DNA of 64,000 bases from Solirubrobacter soli DSM 22325 (GCF_000423665.1 NZ_AUIK01000010.1:1-64000), one strand, 5' to 3'. Positions 32,178 to 41,195 are shown, numbered from the stretch's first letter. The notes: generated from the sequence alone by a model not told the origin. Numbers and translations: made by a program.

Positions 32178-34360
32178 TGGGGCGTGACCCCGAGCCGGTG
32201 GATGATCTCGAGCAGGTTGGACTGCTCGAAGCTGGATTTGACGACGTAGGCGTTGGCGCCGACCTCGATCCCGCGCTCCTGGTCCTCGCGGGCTTCGAGC
32301 GCCGAGACGAGCACGACCGGCAGGTCCTGCAGCGTCTCGTCGGCGCGGATGCGCTGGGTGAGCTCGAACCCGTTCATGCGCGGCATGTCGACGTCTGAGA
32401 CGACGAGGTCGAAGCGCTCGGTCTTCAGCGTGGTCCAGGCGTCGACGCCGTCGACGGCGACCTTCACCTGGTAGCCGGCGAGCTCGAGCAGGCCGCGTTC
32501 CATCGCGCGCGTCGTGACCGCGTCGTCGACGACGAGCACCCACGGAGGGCTCTCCGGCGGTGTGACATCGGATGTCCTGGCCCCGCGCGGCTCGGCGGCG
32601 CCGGCGACGAGGTCGGCGGGGCGCAGCACGAGGACGAGCTCGCCGGCGCCGAGCAGGCCCGCGGCGGCGATGTGGCGGACGCGGATCAGCGGCGGCTCGA
32701 AGTCCTTGATCAGCACCTCGCGGTCGCCGACCATGTCCTCGACGAGCACGCCGGCGCGCCCCGAGCCGGTGTTCAGGATCGCGCACGCGACGTGCTCACC
32801 GGCCTCGAGACCGAGCAGCTCGGCGAGTGGCGCGCACGGCAGCAGCTCGTCCTCGTAACGGACCTTCAGGAGTCCGCCCTGGGCGATCGGCTCGGCGGCG
32901 ATCACGCGCTCGATGGCGTCCAGCGGCAACAGGAAGCGCTGGCCGCCGGCGCGCACGAGCAGACCGCGGAAGGTGGCGATCGTCGCGGGCGCGAGCAGCC
33001 GGATCGTCGTGCCCTGTCCCCGGGTGCTCTCGAGCTCGACGCTGCCGCCGAGCTTGCCGACCTGATCCTTGACGATCGCGAGGCCGAGCCCGTGGCCGGA
33101 GACGTCGGTGATGACGAAGCTCGTGCTCAGGCCGGAGCGGAAGACGAGCGCCAGCGGGTCCTCGTCCGGGGCGACCGCGATCCGCGCCCGCCGGGCGGCG
33201 TCGTGGACCCTGTCGGAGTCGATCCCGCGGCCGTCGTCGGTGAGCACGAACTCGACGCGCCCACTCTCGAGCGCTCGCACGGTCGCGGTGATGCGCCCGG
33301 TCGGCGACTTGCCCGCCGCCGCGCGCTCCTCAGGCGTCTCCAGCCCGTGGTCGACCGCGTTGCGGACCATGTGGATCAGCGGGTCCTTGATCGCCTCCAG
33401 CACGCGCCGGTCGATCCGGGCGTCGCCGCCGGTCGCGCTGAACACGACCTGCTTGCCCTGCGCGCGGGCGAGGTCGCGGACGATCAGGGGCAGCACGTCG
33501 AGAACGCTGGACGCGGGCATCATGCGCACCCGCTGCGCCTGCTCGAGCAGCCCGTCGACCGCGCCGGCGATCGAGCGCCGGTCGCGCCGCAGCCCGCCGA
33601 CCATCGCACGCGCGCTCGCCTCCAGGGCCTTCAGCTCGGCCAGCGGGTCCGCCGCGCGGGTGGCGCGCCGCAACTGCTCGTGCAGCGCCTCCGCCCCGGC
33701 CAGCCACTCGTCCGCGGCGAGCTTGATCGCGAGCAGGTCCTCCCCGCGCCGCAGGAGCGTGTCGAGATCGTCCGTGGCGAGGCGGATCGTGGAGGGACGC
33801 ACGGCGGCGGCGAGCGCCGTGGGGGCGGCCGCGTCCGCGGCGGGGGCGGCCGTGGCGACGGCGGGCGCCGGCGAGGCCGCGGCAACGAGAGCCGACGAGC
33901 CGGCCGCGGGCGTCGGCGAGGCCTCGTCGGCCGCGGGAGCGGCGGGCGGCGCGTCGACGGCGGCCGGGTCGATCTCCGCGCGGTCCAGGCGTTCGAGGAG
34001 CTCGTTCGGGACCGGGGTGCCGGGGCCGCCGGCGACGAGCGAGGCGATCGCGGCGGTCGCTTCTTCGAGCAGCGCGACGATCGCCGGACTCGGCGCCGTC
34101 TCCGCGCGGGTCAGGGCCGAGAGCAGCGCCTCGCAGCTCGCGCACACGCGCTCGACGTCACGCTGGCCGACCGAGCGGGCCGCGCCCTTCAACGTGTGCA
34201 TGTCGCGGAACGTCGTCTGGACGAGCTCGTGCGCGGCGGCGTCGCTCGTCGCGCCCGCGAGGTCGAGCAGGTGGCGGCGGAGCGCGGTGAGGTGCTCGTC
34301 GGCCTCGACTCCGAACGTCGCGAGGAGCCGCGCCATCAACTCCGCGTCACGCCTCGGCAT
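32174..34360 (-). CDS. cheA: Chemotaxis-type histidine kinase CheA with C-terminal receiver
   Basis: 728 residues. The HPt domain has phospho-His55 (MHTLKGAARSVG). A Pro/Ala-rich linker around residues 130-200 follows, then a dimerisation domain, a HATPase domain (DDGRGIDSDR and VSGHGLGLAIVKDQ), a CheW-like domain, and a fused receiver (VVSDVDMPRMNGFEL). The fused receiver is typical of non-flagellar chemosensory systems such as Frz/Dif-type. Its start overlaps the receptor gene's end by 14 bp and its stop overlaps cheB. Confidence 0.95.
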   Translation of the reverse strand: MPRRDAELMARLLATFGVEADEHLTALRRHLLDLAGATSDAAAHELVQTTFRDMHTLKGAARSVGQRDVERVCASCEALLSALTRAETAPSPAIVALLEEATAAIASLVAGGPGTPVPNELLERLDRAEIDPAAVDAPPAAPAADEASPTPAAGSSALVAAASPAPAVATAAPAADAAAPTALAAAVRPSTIRLATDDLDTLLRRGEDLLAIKLAADEWLAGAEALHEQLRRATRAADPLAELKALEASARAMVGGLRRDRRSIAGAVDGLLEQAQRVRMMPASSVLDVLPLIVRDLARAQGKQVVFSATGGDARIDRRVLEAIKDPLIHMVRNAVDHGLETPEERAAAGKSPTGRITATVRALESGRVEFVLTDDGRGIDSDRVHDAARRARIAVAPDEDPLALVFRSGLSTSFVITDVSGHGLGLAIVKDQVGKLGGSVELESTRGQGTTIRLLAPATIATFRGLLVRAGGQRFLLPLDAIERVIAAEPIAQGGLLKVRYEDELLPCAPLAELLGLEAGEHVACAILNTGSGRAGVLVEDMVGDREVLIKDFEPPLIRVRHIAAAGLLGAGELVLVLRPADLVAGAAEPRGARTSDVTPPESPPWVLVVDDAVTTRAMERGLLELAGYQVKVAVDGVDAWTTLKTERFDLVVSDVDMPRMNGFELTQRIRADETLQDLPVVLVSALEAREDQERGIEVGANAYVVKSSFEQSNLLEIIHRLGVTPQ

Positions 34361-35846
34361 GCGCCCCCGCCAGCGCGCGCTCGCGCCGCCCGTTGGTCGA
34401 GACCAGGCTCGTGAGGCGTTGGGCGAGGCCGTCGAGCTCGCGGGCGGCCTGCTCGACCTGACGGGTGGCCGCCATGTTCTGCGAGGAGGCCTGGCGGATG
34501 TTCTGCATGGCCATCGCGACCTGGTCGACGCCGGTCAACTGCTGCTGGGCGGAGGCGAGGATCTGCTGGGCGGAGTCGGCGGACTGGGCCAGGCGCTCGC
34601 CGAGCAGGCGGATCGCCTCGCCGGCCTCGCTCGTGATCGCCTCGCCCGCCTCGGACGCCTTGACGCCCTGCTCGGCCGCCATCACGGCCGCCTGCGTGGC
34701 CGTCTGGATCTCGCTCAGGATCTCGCGGATCTGCGCGGTGGCCTGGCGCGACTGCTCGGCCAGCGACTTGACCTCGCCGGCGACGACCGCGAACCCGCGT
34801 CCCGCCTCGCCCGCCTTGGCGGCCTCGATCCCCGCGTTCACACTGAGCAGGTTCGACTGCTCGGCGAGCCCGTTGACGGTGCGGACGATCTCGCCGATCG
34901 CCTGCGCCTGCTCGGACAGCGCGAGGATCCGCTCGGCCAGCGCCTCCATCCGCGTCCGCGCCTCCTGGGTCCCGCGCACGCTCTCGTCGACGGCGCGCCG
35001 CCCGTCGCGCGAGATCTCGGCGGTCTCGCGCGCGTCCTTGGCGACGAGCCGCGCCTTCTCGGTGGTCAGCGCGACCGTCTGCCTGACCTCGTCGGTCGTC
35101 GCGGTCGTCTGGTGGATCGCGGTCTCCTCCTCGGCGGCCCCGCTCGCCTGCTGGGCGGTCGCGGCGAGGATGCCGCTCGACGCCGCCGACAACGTCGCGA
35201 CCGCGTCGTGCAGGTGACGCGTGACCGCGCGCCCGAGCAGCCACGCGAGGATGATGCCGACGATCGCGGCGACCGCCGCGACGATCACGACCAGCCAGAT
35301 CGAGCGGAGCGCGGAGTCGCTGGCATGCGCGGCGGTGGCGGCGGAGCGCTTGCGTTCCGCGGCCACCAGGTCCACCGCCAGGTTGCGGGAGGTCGACCGG
35401 ACGGGGATGACCTTGTCGTTGTAGGCGCGCAGCGCCCCCTCGTCGTCGCCGGAGCGCTTGAGCTCGATCGCGGCCTGCACCTCCCGGTTCCAGGTGTCCA
35501 GGTCGCTGACCACGTCCGTCCAGCCCGCGACCTGTGCCGGCGTGGTGCTCGACTCGCGCACCGCGACAGCGGCCGCGCGGGCGGTCTTGAAGCGCTCGTT
35601 GATCGTGTCGATGGCCGTCGAGCGCCCGGTCAGCAGATAGCTCGTGAAGGCCACCGAGGCGGCATCCATCCCCTGCAGCGTCTCCGTGCCCTGCAACGCG
35701 CGGTCCTGCAACGTCGCGACCGCGGTCGAGTAGTCCTCGCGCGACGCGCGCAGCGCCAGCACCGCGACGATCGCGGTCGCGACCAGCAACACGATCAGCA
35801 CGGCGTAGCCGGCGGCCATGCGGCGGCCGATGGTCCAGGTGCGCAT
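34347..35846 (-). CDS. Methyl-accepting chemotaxis protein
   Basis: 499 residues. TM1 (around 11-31) and TM2 (around 190-215, SIWLVVIVAAVAAIVGIILA) bracket an extracytoplasmic helical sensor of the 4HB type. The long cytoplasmic coiled coil has the signalling tip LAEQSNLLSVNAGIEAAKAG. It is the only receptor in the operon, so the system probably has one dedicated input. The ligand is unknown. cheW lies 16 bp upstream. Confidence 0.94.
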   Translation of the reverse strand: MRTWTIGRRMAAGYAVLIVLLVATAIVAVLALRASREDYSTAVATLQDRALQGTETLQGMDAASVAFTSYLLTGRSTAIDTINERFKTARAAAVAVRESSTTPAQVAGWTDVVSDLDTWNREVQAAIELKRSGDDEGALRAYNDKVIPVRSTSRNLAVDLVAAERKRSAATAAHASDSALRSIWLVVIVAAVAAIVGIILAWLLGRAVTRHLHDAVATLSAASSGILAATAQQASGAAEEETAIHQTTATTDEVRQTVALTTEKARLVAKDARETAEISRDGRRAVDESVRGTQEARTRMEALAERILALSEQAQAIGEIVRTVNGLAEQSNLLSVNAGIEAAKAGEAGRGFAVVAGEVKSLAEQSRQATAQIREILSEIQTATQAAVMAAEQGVKASEAGEAITSEAGEAIRLLGERLAQSADSAQQILASAQQQLTGVDQVAMAMQNIRQASSQNMAATRQVEQAARELDGLAQRLTSLVSTNGRRERALAGAHAEA

Positions 35847-35862
35847 TACCGCTCCGCTTCCT

Positions 35863-36390
35863 TCATTCGTCGTCGATCCGCAGCCGCGGGTCCGCGGCCA
35901 GCGCCTCTAGATCCAGCACGGTCACCAGCGCCTCGTCGAGCGTCTCGCCAGTGGTCTCCTCGACGGCCTCGGCCGCGATCCCGAAGGTCACGCCGTCCAC
36001 GGACACCGCCACGGTGTCCGTCAGCTCAGCCGCCGCGTCGCCCTGCGGCACGAGCTGCCGGCGCAGGTCCATCACCGGGAGCACGCGCCCGCGGTGGTTG
36101 ACCACGCCGAGCAGGAACGGCGGCGTTCCCGGCACCGGCGTCGGCTCGCCGAGCGGCAGCGCCTCGAGGACGTGCTCGGCCGCGACCGCGAACGACTCGC
36201 CGCAGAGCGTGAAGCGAACGACGTCGCGGTTGCCGTCGGCGTCGCCCGCCTCCGGAGGCGTCGCCAGCGCGCGCGCCCGTTCCTCCAAGAGCGCTTGCTC
36301 CTCGGCGGGCGACAGCCGCGCGTCGAGCGCGTCGCGTGCAGCGGCGAGCCGCTCGCGCGCGAGGTCCCAGTCGAACTGTTGTGGCGTCAC
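35863..36390 (-). CDS. cheW: CheW-type coupling protein (longer form)
   Basis: 175 residues: a helical N-terminus of about 55 residues rich in Ala/Glu/Arg, then a CheW domain (VVRFTLCGESFAVAAEHVLE, PFLLGVVNHRGRVLPVMDL). It couples the receptor to CheA. GTG 36390 overlaps the cheR stop (GTGA). With the second cheW at 37571 the operon carries two coupling proteins, which may give separate signalling arrays or competition for CheA. Confidence 0.9.
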   Translation of the reverse strand: MTPQQFDWDLARERLAAARDALDARLSPAEEQALLEERARALATPPEAGDADGNRDVVRFTLCGESFAVAAEHVLEALPLGEPTPVPGTPPFLLGVVNHRGRVLPVMDLRRQLVPQGDAAAELTDTVAVSVDGVTFGIAAEAVEETTGETLDEALVTVLDLEALAADPRLRIDDE

Positions 36391-37574
36391 GAGCCGACCC
36401 GGGCGAGCAGCGGTGCGGGAGCGGCCTCGCCGAAGAGCTCGGCGGCGGTCGCGAGGCTGCGGCGCGCGGCGATCTCGTCGCCGCGGCGCAGCAGCAGCGT
36501 GCCGAGCCGGAAGTGGGCGGTGGGCGATTCGGGCGCGGTGTAGATCGCGCGCCGTACGGCGGCGATCGCCGCCGCCAGGTCCCCTCGTTCCTCCTCGACG
36601 GCCGCCATCAGCAGGTGCGCCTCGGCGTCGAGCGGGTCGTCGCGCAGGGCCTGCAGGCAGAGCGTGAGCGCGGCGTCGGAGCGGCCCTGGTCGGCGGCGG
36701 CGCGGGCGCGCTCGAGCGCGGGCGGCAACGGCGGCGTGGCCTCCGCGACGGGCTTTGGCGCGGGCGCCGGTTCCGGCTCGGGCGCGGGGACGTCGTCGCT
36801 GCGGGCGAGGAGGCGGACGCCGCCGGCGTCGTCGGGCTCGAGCAGCGGCTCCTCGAGCTCCGGCGAGGAGTCGAGCGGGCTCAGCGCGAGGCGGCCGGTC
36901 GGCGCGAGCGCGGCGCCCAGGCGCCGCACGGCCTCGGCGCGGACGTCGTCGGTCATGTACATCAGGACGTTGCGACAGACGATCAGGTCGAGCGAGCCAG
37001 GGAACGGGTCCATGGCAAGGTTCAACGGCGCGAACGTGACCATCTTGCGGATAGCCGCGGCGAGCGTGTGACGCTTGTCCGCGTCGGCACTGAAGTGTCG
37101 GCGCGCCCACACCGGCAGGTCGCGCAGCGCCCAATCGCTGTAGACGCCGGCGCGAGCCGCTTCGAGCGCGTCCTCATTGATGTCCGTGCCGAGGATCGTC
37201 ACCTCCCACGCAGCCAGATCCGGCAGCAGCCGGTCCAGCACCATCGCCAGCGAGTAGGGTTCCTGGCCCTCGGAGCAGCCGGCGCTCCAGAACGTCAGGC
37301 GCAACTCGCCGGCGGCGCGCCGCTCGGCGACGAGCGCGGGCAGGACGCGCTCCGCGAGCGCGTCGAAGAGCGCATGGTCACGGAAGAAGTAGCTCTCCTG
37401 CACCGTGAGGGCGGCGATCAGGGTGCGCCACCCGCCGGAGGTGAGCGGCTCGTCGGCCAGCGCCGGGGGCGTGTCGCGGAGCGCCCGCGCGAGATCCTCC
37501 TCGCGGCGCGACGGGAAGTCGAGCCCCAGGCGATCGCGGACCAGCGCCCGCGCGAGATCCAAGGGAAGCGTCAT
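36387..37574 (-). CDS. cheR: CheR-type protein methyltransferase with C-terminal TPR-like region
   Basis: 395 residues. The SAM-binding methyltransferase (FWSAGCSEGQEPYSLAMVL) methylates the receptor. Residues 280-395 form helical repeats (SDAALTLCLQALRDDPLDAEAH, PTAHFRLGTLLLRRGDE) of TPR type, as in the CheR of non-flagellar systems such as FrzF. Its start overlaps the first cheW gene by 4 bp. Confidence 0.93.
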   Translation of the reverse strand: MTLPLDLARALVRDRLGLDFPSRREEDLARALRDTPPALADEPLTSGGWRTLIAALTVQESYFFRDHALFDALAERVLPALVAERRAAGELRLTFWSAGCSEGQEPYSLAMVLDRLLPDLAAWEVTILGTDINEDALEAARAGVYSDWALRDLPVWARRHFSADADKRHTLAAAIRKMVTFAPLNLAMDPFPGSLDLIVCRNVLMYMTDDVRAEAVRRLGAALAPTGRLALSPLDSSPELEEPLLEPDDAGGVRLLARSDDVPAPEPEPAPAPKPVAEATPPLPPALERARAAADQGRSDAALTLCLQALRDDPLDAEAHLLMAAVEEERGDLAAAIAAVRRAIYTAPESPTAHFRLGTLLLRRGDEIAARRSLATAAELFGEAAPAPLLARVGS

Positions 37575-38017
37575 CGTTCCGCCCCGGTCAGCGCCGTCGC
37601 GAGTTGCTCCTCGTCCGCGGCGGTCAGGAAGGCGTCGACGTCGTAGATCGCCAACACGCCCTCGGGCAGCGCGGCCGTCCCGGCCATCGGCGCGGGCACG
37701 CGCTCGATCGGCGGTCCGATCGCGTCGACCTCGATCACCCCGTGGACCTCGTCGACCGGGAGTGCCACGCGGCGGGTCGACGTTCGCGCCAGGACGAGCT
37801 GTGCCGCTGCCCCGCGGTCACGTCCCGGACGGCCGATGCGCACGTCGAGGTCGAGAACCGGCACGATCTCGCCGGCGACGTTGACGGCTCCGCGGACACC
37901 CGCCGGGGATGCCGGGAGCGGGGCGATCGCGACCATGCCGACGACCCGCTCGACCGAGGCGAGCGGAAGTGCCCAACGTTGCCCGCCGACGTCCACGGCG
38001 ACGAGTTCCAGTGACAT
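37571..38017 (-). CDS. cheW: CheW-type coupling protein, first gene of the chemosensory operon
   Basis: 148 residues, nearly only a CheW domain (ELVAVDVGGQRWALPLASVE, VRGAVNVAGEIVPVLDLDV). ATG 38017 is chosen because CheW homology begins at once. A TATACA box ends 10 nt before the ATG (38028-38033), suggesting a leaderless or nearly leaderless transcript for the whole seven-gene operon. Confidence 0.9.
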   Translation of the reverse strand: MSLELVAVDVGGQRWALPLASVERVVGMVAIAPLPASPAGVRGAVNVAGEIVPVLDLDVRIGRPGRDRGAAAQLVLARTSTRRVALPVDEVHGVIEVDAIGPPIERVPAPMAGTAALPEGVLAIYDVDAFLTAADEEQLATALTGAER

Positions 38018-38169
38018 GGCGACGGCCTGTATAGCGCGGTGAGCGGCGGCGTGCCGCAGTTTCCATCGGCGCTCGGCCGGGATCGCCCGTGGCCGCTCGA
38101 TTTCCCGGAAACCAGCGGGGGGAAAGTCGCAAGTCAGCGCGCGGACCTGCGGACCTGGACGTCCGCTTG

Positions 38170-38202
38170 TCATGAGGCGAAGCGGCCAGCTCCGCCTCAT
38201 GA
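38170..38202. terminator. Hairpin after the arylsulfotransferase gene
   Basis: A 10-bp perfect inverted repeat (tcatgaggcg 38170-38179 with cgcctcatga 38193-38202) sits 10 bp after the arylsulfotransferase stop on the minus strand and before the chemosensory operon. No U-run follows, so a terminator role is only likely. Confidence 0.5.
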
Positions 38203-38212
38203 GCTTGTGCGG

Positions 38213-40003
38213 TCAGGCGGCCGTCGGCTTCACCGGCGCGCTCGTGGCGAGGACGTTGCCCGCGGCGTCGTAGGCGCGAAGTGCCACAAGCGTGGCGCTC
38301 GACTTCGCCGTCACGGCCGTCTCGAAGCCGTCGCGCTTGGCCGATCCGATCGGGGCGAGGGCGGTCGCGTCGGCGCCGGCGAGCAACTCCCAGCGGGCGA
38401 CGTTGGTCGCGCCGTTCCAGCTCACCCGCGCCGTGATCGCGCCGCTCTTGGTGGTGGCGACGGCCTTGGGCGACGTGTCCGGCTGCCCCTGCCACTCGTA
38501 GCGGAAGGCGCGGTAGTTGTCGTTGCCGCGCGCCAGGTGGCCGTCGAAGAGCACCTCGCCGGTCGGGCTGAACTCGGTGAACCAGCGCTGCGAGCCCCAG
38601 CCGACGAACTCGTTGCCGTTGGGGAGGCGCTCGACGTTGCCCTGGCTGGCGGAGAGCAGCTTGCGCGGGTGGGTGAACGCGTTGATGACGGTCGCGGTCT
38701 TGGCCTGCGTGTCGAGCTTGAAGCTCAGGACGCGCGACGACTTGCGGACGGCAGGCGCGGCGCTGTTGTCGTAGAGCTTGTAGGTGCCGTCGGGCTGGGC
38801 GCGGATCGAGTGCTGCCAGTCGAACCGCATGCCCGGCCCCAGCTTGAAGTCGGACTTCTTGCCGCCCAGGCGCCACATGATCTTGCCGGTGGCCCGGTCG
38901 ACCTTGTAGATCGTCGAGGTGTTGCGGGCGGAGATCAGGAAGTTGCCGTCGTTGTCCAGGTCGACGGCGTTGGCGTGGAAGTACTCCCACTCCGAGCCCT
39001 TCTCCTTCGGGACCGGGACGTTGGACTCCTCAGGCGAGACGTTGCCGAAGCTGTGCCACTCGAACAGCACCAGGCCGGTCTTGAGGTCGACCTCCTGGAT
39101 GATGTTGTCGACGATCTTGGCGTCGGTCGGGCCGCCGAAGGCCTTCAGGCTGCGGTTGTAGCGCTCGTAGGCGATGACCAGCGCGGTGTTGCGCGGGGTG
39201 ATCGTGAACTCATGCAGGTCGAACGTGTACCCGTTGCCGGTGCGGACGGTCGCGACCTGCTTGTAGTTGGTGTCGAAGATCTGGCCGACGCCATCGCCGT
39301 CGCCGACGAACAGCTGGCCCTCCCACCACGTCAGCACCGGCTTGCCGTCGTAGGTCTGGACGCGGAAGTCGGCCGCGATCTTGCCCTTCATCGGCTTGAA
39401 CCAGACCAGGTGCCCCTGGTTGTCGATGATCATCGGGCCGTCCTGGCCGCGGCCGGCCTTGGGGGCGAGGAACACCAGGCCGGGTGCCGTGCCGGGCTTG
39501 TTGGTCGAGACGGTCACGGCCGGCGGGGTGATGTCCGTGCGGGTGGCGTAGGACTGGATCGCGCCGCGGCCGACGTCCGGCGCCTCGACGGGGCGCAGCG
39601 TGCGGCGGGTCTCGTCGCCGATCTGGAACGAGTAGTCGCCGCCCTTGATGCCGGCGATCGTGCGGTCGGTGCTGACGGTCACCGTCTCGTTCTCGGTGAA
39701 CGGCTTGCCGGGCACGAAGCTCACGCCCTGACCGTCGGAATGCGGCTCCAGCGTCCCGGTGTGGGTGCCGCTCTTCGAGCCCTTGACCGTGATCGCGCCG
39801 ATCGACGCCGCGTCACCGCCGCGGAAGGTGATCTGCGTCTTGGCCGACGCGGTCAGCGTCCCCGGAGCGGGATAGACCGAGTACGTGATGGGTTGCGTCT
39901 GCGCTTTCGCCAGACCGAGGAAGGAGAGGCAGCCGAAGGCCGCCAGCGCGCCAAGCGCGACGAACAGTTTCCGCACGCCGCTCGCAAAACCTGAGCACCG
40001 CAA
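38213..40003 (-). CDS. Arylsulfotransferase family protein (ASST), secreted
   Basis: 596 residues (587 if GTG 39976 is the start, which begins right at the signal peptide). The N-terminal hydrophobic segment ends near AKAQT, indicating export. A body of beta-propeller repeats follows with EFTITPRNTALVIAYER, NAVDLDNDGNFLISARNTST and RFDWQHSIRAQPDGTYKLYD, recognisable as the ASST fold with its catalytic His region. These enzymes move sulfuryl groups between phenols, or are of unknown substrate in actinobacteria. The C-terminus has a fibronectin-like domain. It sits near a sulfo-compound gene (comA) but in a separate unit. Confidence 0.85.
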   Translation of the reverse strand: MRCSGFASGVRKLFVALGALAAFGCLSFLGLAKAQTQPITYSVYPAPGTLTASAKTQITFRGGDAASIGAITVKGSKSGTHTGTLEPHSDGQGVSFVPGKPFTENETVTVSTDRTIAGIKGGDYSFQIGDETRRTLRPVEAPDVGRGAIQSYATRTDITPPAVTVSTNKPGTAPGLVFLAPKAGRGQDGPMIIDNQGHLVWFKPMKGKIAADFRVQTYDGKPVLTWWEGQLFVGDGDGVGQIFDTNYKQVATVRTGNGYTFDLHEFTITPRNTALVIAYERYNRSLKAFGGPTDAKIVDNIIQEVDLKTGLVLFEWHSFGNVSPEESNVPVPKEKGSEWEYFHANAVDLDNDGNFLISARNTSTIYKVDRATGKIMWRLGGKKSDFKLGPGMRFDWQHSIRAQPDGTYKLYDNSAAPAVRKSSRVLSFKLDTQAKTATVINAFTHPRKLLSASQGNVERLPNGNEFVGWGSQRWFTEFSPTGEVLFDGHLARGNDNYRAFRYEWQGQPDTSPKAVATTKSGAITARVSWNGATNVARWELLAGADATALAPIGSAKRDGFETAVTAKSSATLVALRAYDAAGNVLATSAPVKPTAA

Positions 40004-40976
40004 TAGTTGCGCTCATCTTTCTGTCATCCTCGCTGGTGTTCTCGCGTCCGCCTCACTCGCCGGCTGGGTCGCGCTGATCGCGACGGTGATCGGCCTGCTG
40101 GCGTTCGACCTGTTCTTCGCACATCGCGGAGACACGCACATCTCGTTGCGTCGAGCCGCCGGCTGGAGCGTCCTCTGGATGGTCGTCGGAGTCGCGTTCG
40201 GCCTCGTCGTGCTCGCCGCTTTGGGCACCGGCGCCGCGGGCGAGTACTGGTCCGGCTTTTTGATGGAGAAGGCGCTCTCGCTCGACAACGTCTTCGTGAT
40301 CGCGGTGCTCCTGGGCACGTTCGCGGTGCCCGAAGCCTTGAAGTCCGACGTGCTGACCTTCGGCATCGCGGTCGCGCTGATGCTCCGAACCGTGTTCATC
40401 GTCGCCGGCGTGACGCTGCTCGAGCTCTTCCACCCGGTCTTGTACGTGATGGGCGCGCTGCTGATCTTCACGGGCATCCGGCTCGCTCTGTCGGCCGACA
40501 CCGGCGAGGACTTCGCCGAAGGTCGCACGATGCGGGCGCTGCGGCGGGCGTTGCCGATCGGCCGCGAGTTCCACGGTCGTGCGGTGCTTGCGCACGAGCA
40601 CGGCGCGCGGGTCGTCACGCCCTTGCTGGCGGCGTTGCTCGCGGTCGCTCTGGCGGACGTGATCTTCGCGATCGACTCGATCCCGGCCGTGCTGGCGATC
40701 ACGACCGACACCTTCCTGGTCTTCGCCGCCAACGCGTTCGCTCTCTTGGGGTTGCGCGCGCTGTACTTCCTCTTGGACGGGATGGCGCAGCGCTTCGAGT
40801 ACCTGCACTACGGGTTGGGCGCGCTGCTCATCTTCGTGGGCGTGAAGATGCTGGTCGAGGACGTCGTGGGACACCTGCCCGTGGGTGTGTCGCTGGCGGT
40901 GATCGCCGCGGTGCTGGGCGCGTCGGTGGGCGCGTCGCTGCTGCTCTCGGGGCGCAGGTCGACGACGCCCGCTTAG
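39885..40976 (+). CDS. TerC family integral membrane protein (start uncertain)
   Basis: About 300-360 residues with nine hydrophobic segments and the family signatures FLMEKALSLDNVFVIAVLLG and DVIFAIDSIPAVLAI, which carry acidic residues for metal transport. TerC/Alx proteins export manganese or aid metal loading of secreted proteins. The start is unclear: the first ATG (39885) would overlap the divergent arylsulfotransferase by over 90 bp, while the next standard start, GTG 40086, cuts into the first membrane helix. A non-standard start near 40023-40053 or a base error is possible. Confidence 0.85.
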   Translation: MMGCVCAFARPRKERQPKAASAPSATNSFRTPLAKPEHRNSCAHLSVILAGVLASASLAGWVALIATVIGLLAFDLFFAHRGDTHISLRRAAGWSVLWMVVGVAFGLVVLAALGTGAAGEYWSGFLMEKALSLDNVFVIAVLLGTFAVPEALKSDVLTFGIAVALMLRTVFIVAGVTLLELFHPVLYVMGALLIFTGIRLALSADTGEDFAEGRTMRALRRALPIGREFHGRAVLAHEHGARVVTPLLAALLAVALADVIFAIDSIPAVLAITTDTFLVFAANAFALLGLRALYFLLDGMAQRFEYLHYGLGALLIFVGVKMLVEDVVGHLPVGVSLAVIAAVLGASVGASLLLSGRRSTTPA

Positions 40977-41016
40977 GGGCCGGCGCCGTGGACACCCCCG
41001 ACTGCGCCTGGCTGCC

Positions 41017-41067
41017 GGGGGTGATCCCGGGGACTTTCGCCTGGCGAAAGCGCACGGGATCACCCCC
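41017..41067. terminator. Two-tier hairpin between convergent genes
   Basis: 12-bp perfect arms (gggggtgatccc 41017-41028, gggatcaccccc 41056-41067) enclose a second 7-bp stem (CTTTCGC/GCGAAAG, 41034-41050). It lies between the TerC gene and the DUF4328 gene, which converge on it, so a bidirectional terminator is a natural role. Its nested design resembles the 23573-23621 palindrome. Confidence 0.6.
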
Positions 41068-41085
41068 ACCAACGCGCCAACTCGA

Positions 41086-41114
41086 ACAGTGCGAAGGTGT
41101 TCGCAACGCACTGT
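41086..41114. repeat. Second intergenic inverted repeat after terC
   Basis: acagtgcg (41086-41093) and cgcactgt (41107-41114) form an 8-bp perfect stem with a 13-nt loop, 19 bp beyond the larger hairpin in the same 219-bp gene-free stretch. The rest of that stretch (41115-41195) shows only a short cgatcacgatcg-like dyad. Confidence 0.5.
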
Positions 41115-41195
41115 CTCAGCGCAAATCGATCACGATCGATCTCGCACGGCGCGGCGGCGCCGTCGGCCAGGCGCCGCGACGGACCGCGGCACGAC

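Noticed and set aside
33069..36101. Very long open frames antisense to the che genes, and similar ones at 28573-31248 and 48037-51327
   Set aside because: They mirror real genes on the other strand or in another frame, as expected in very GC-rich DNA, and their translations are low-complexity Arg/Ala/Ser-rich with no domains.
39980..40085. Manganese (yybP-ykoY) riboswitch before terC
   Set aside because: The gap to the divergent gene is under 100 bp and no conserved aptamer core was seen.
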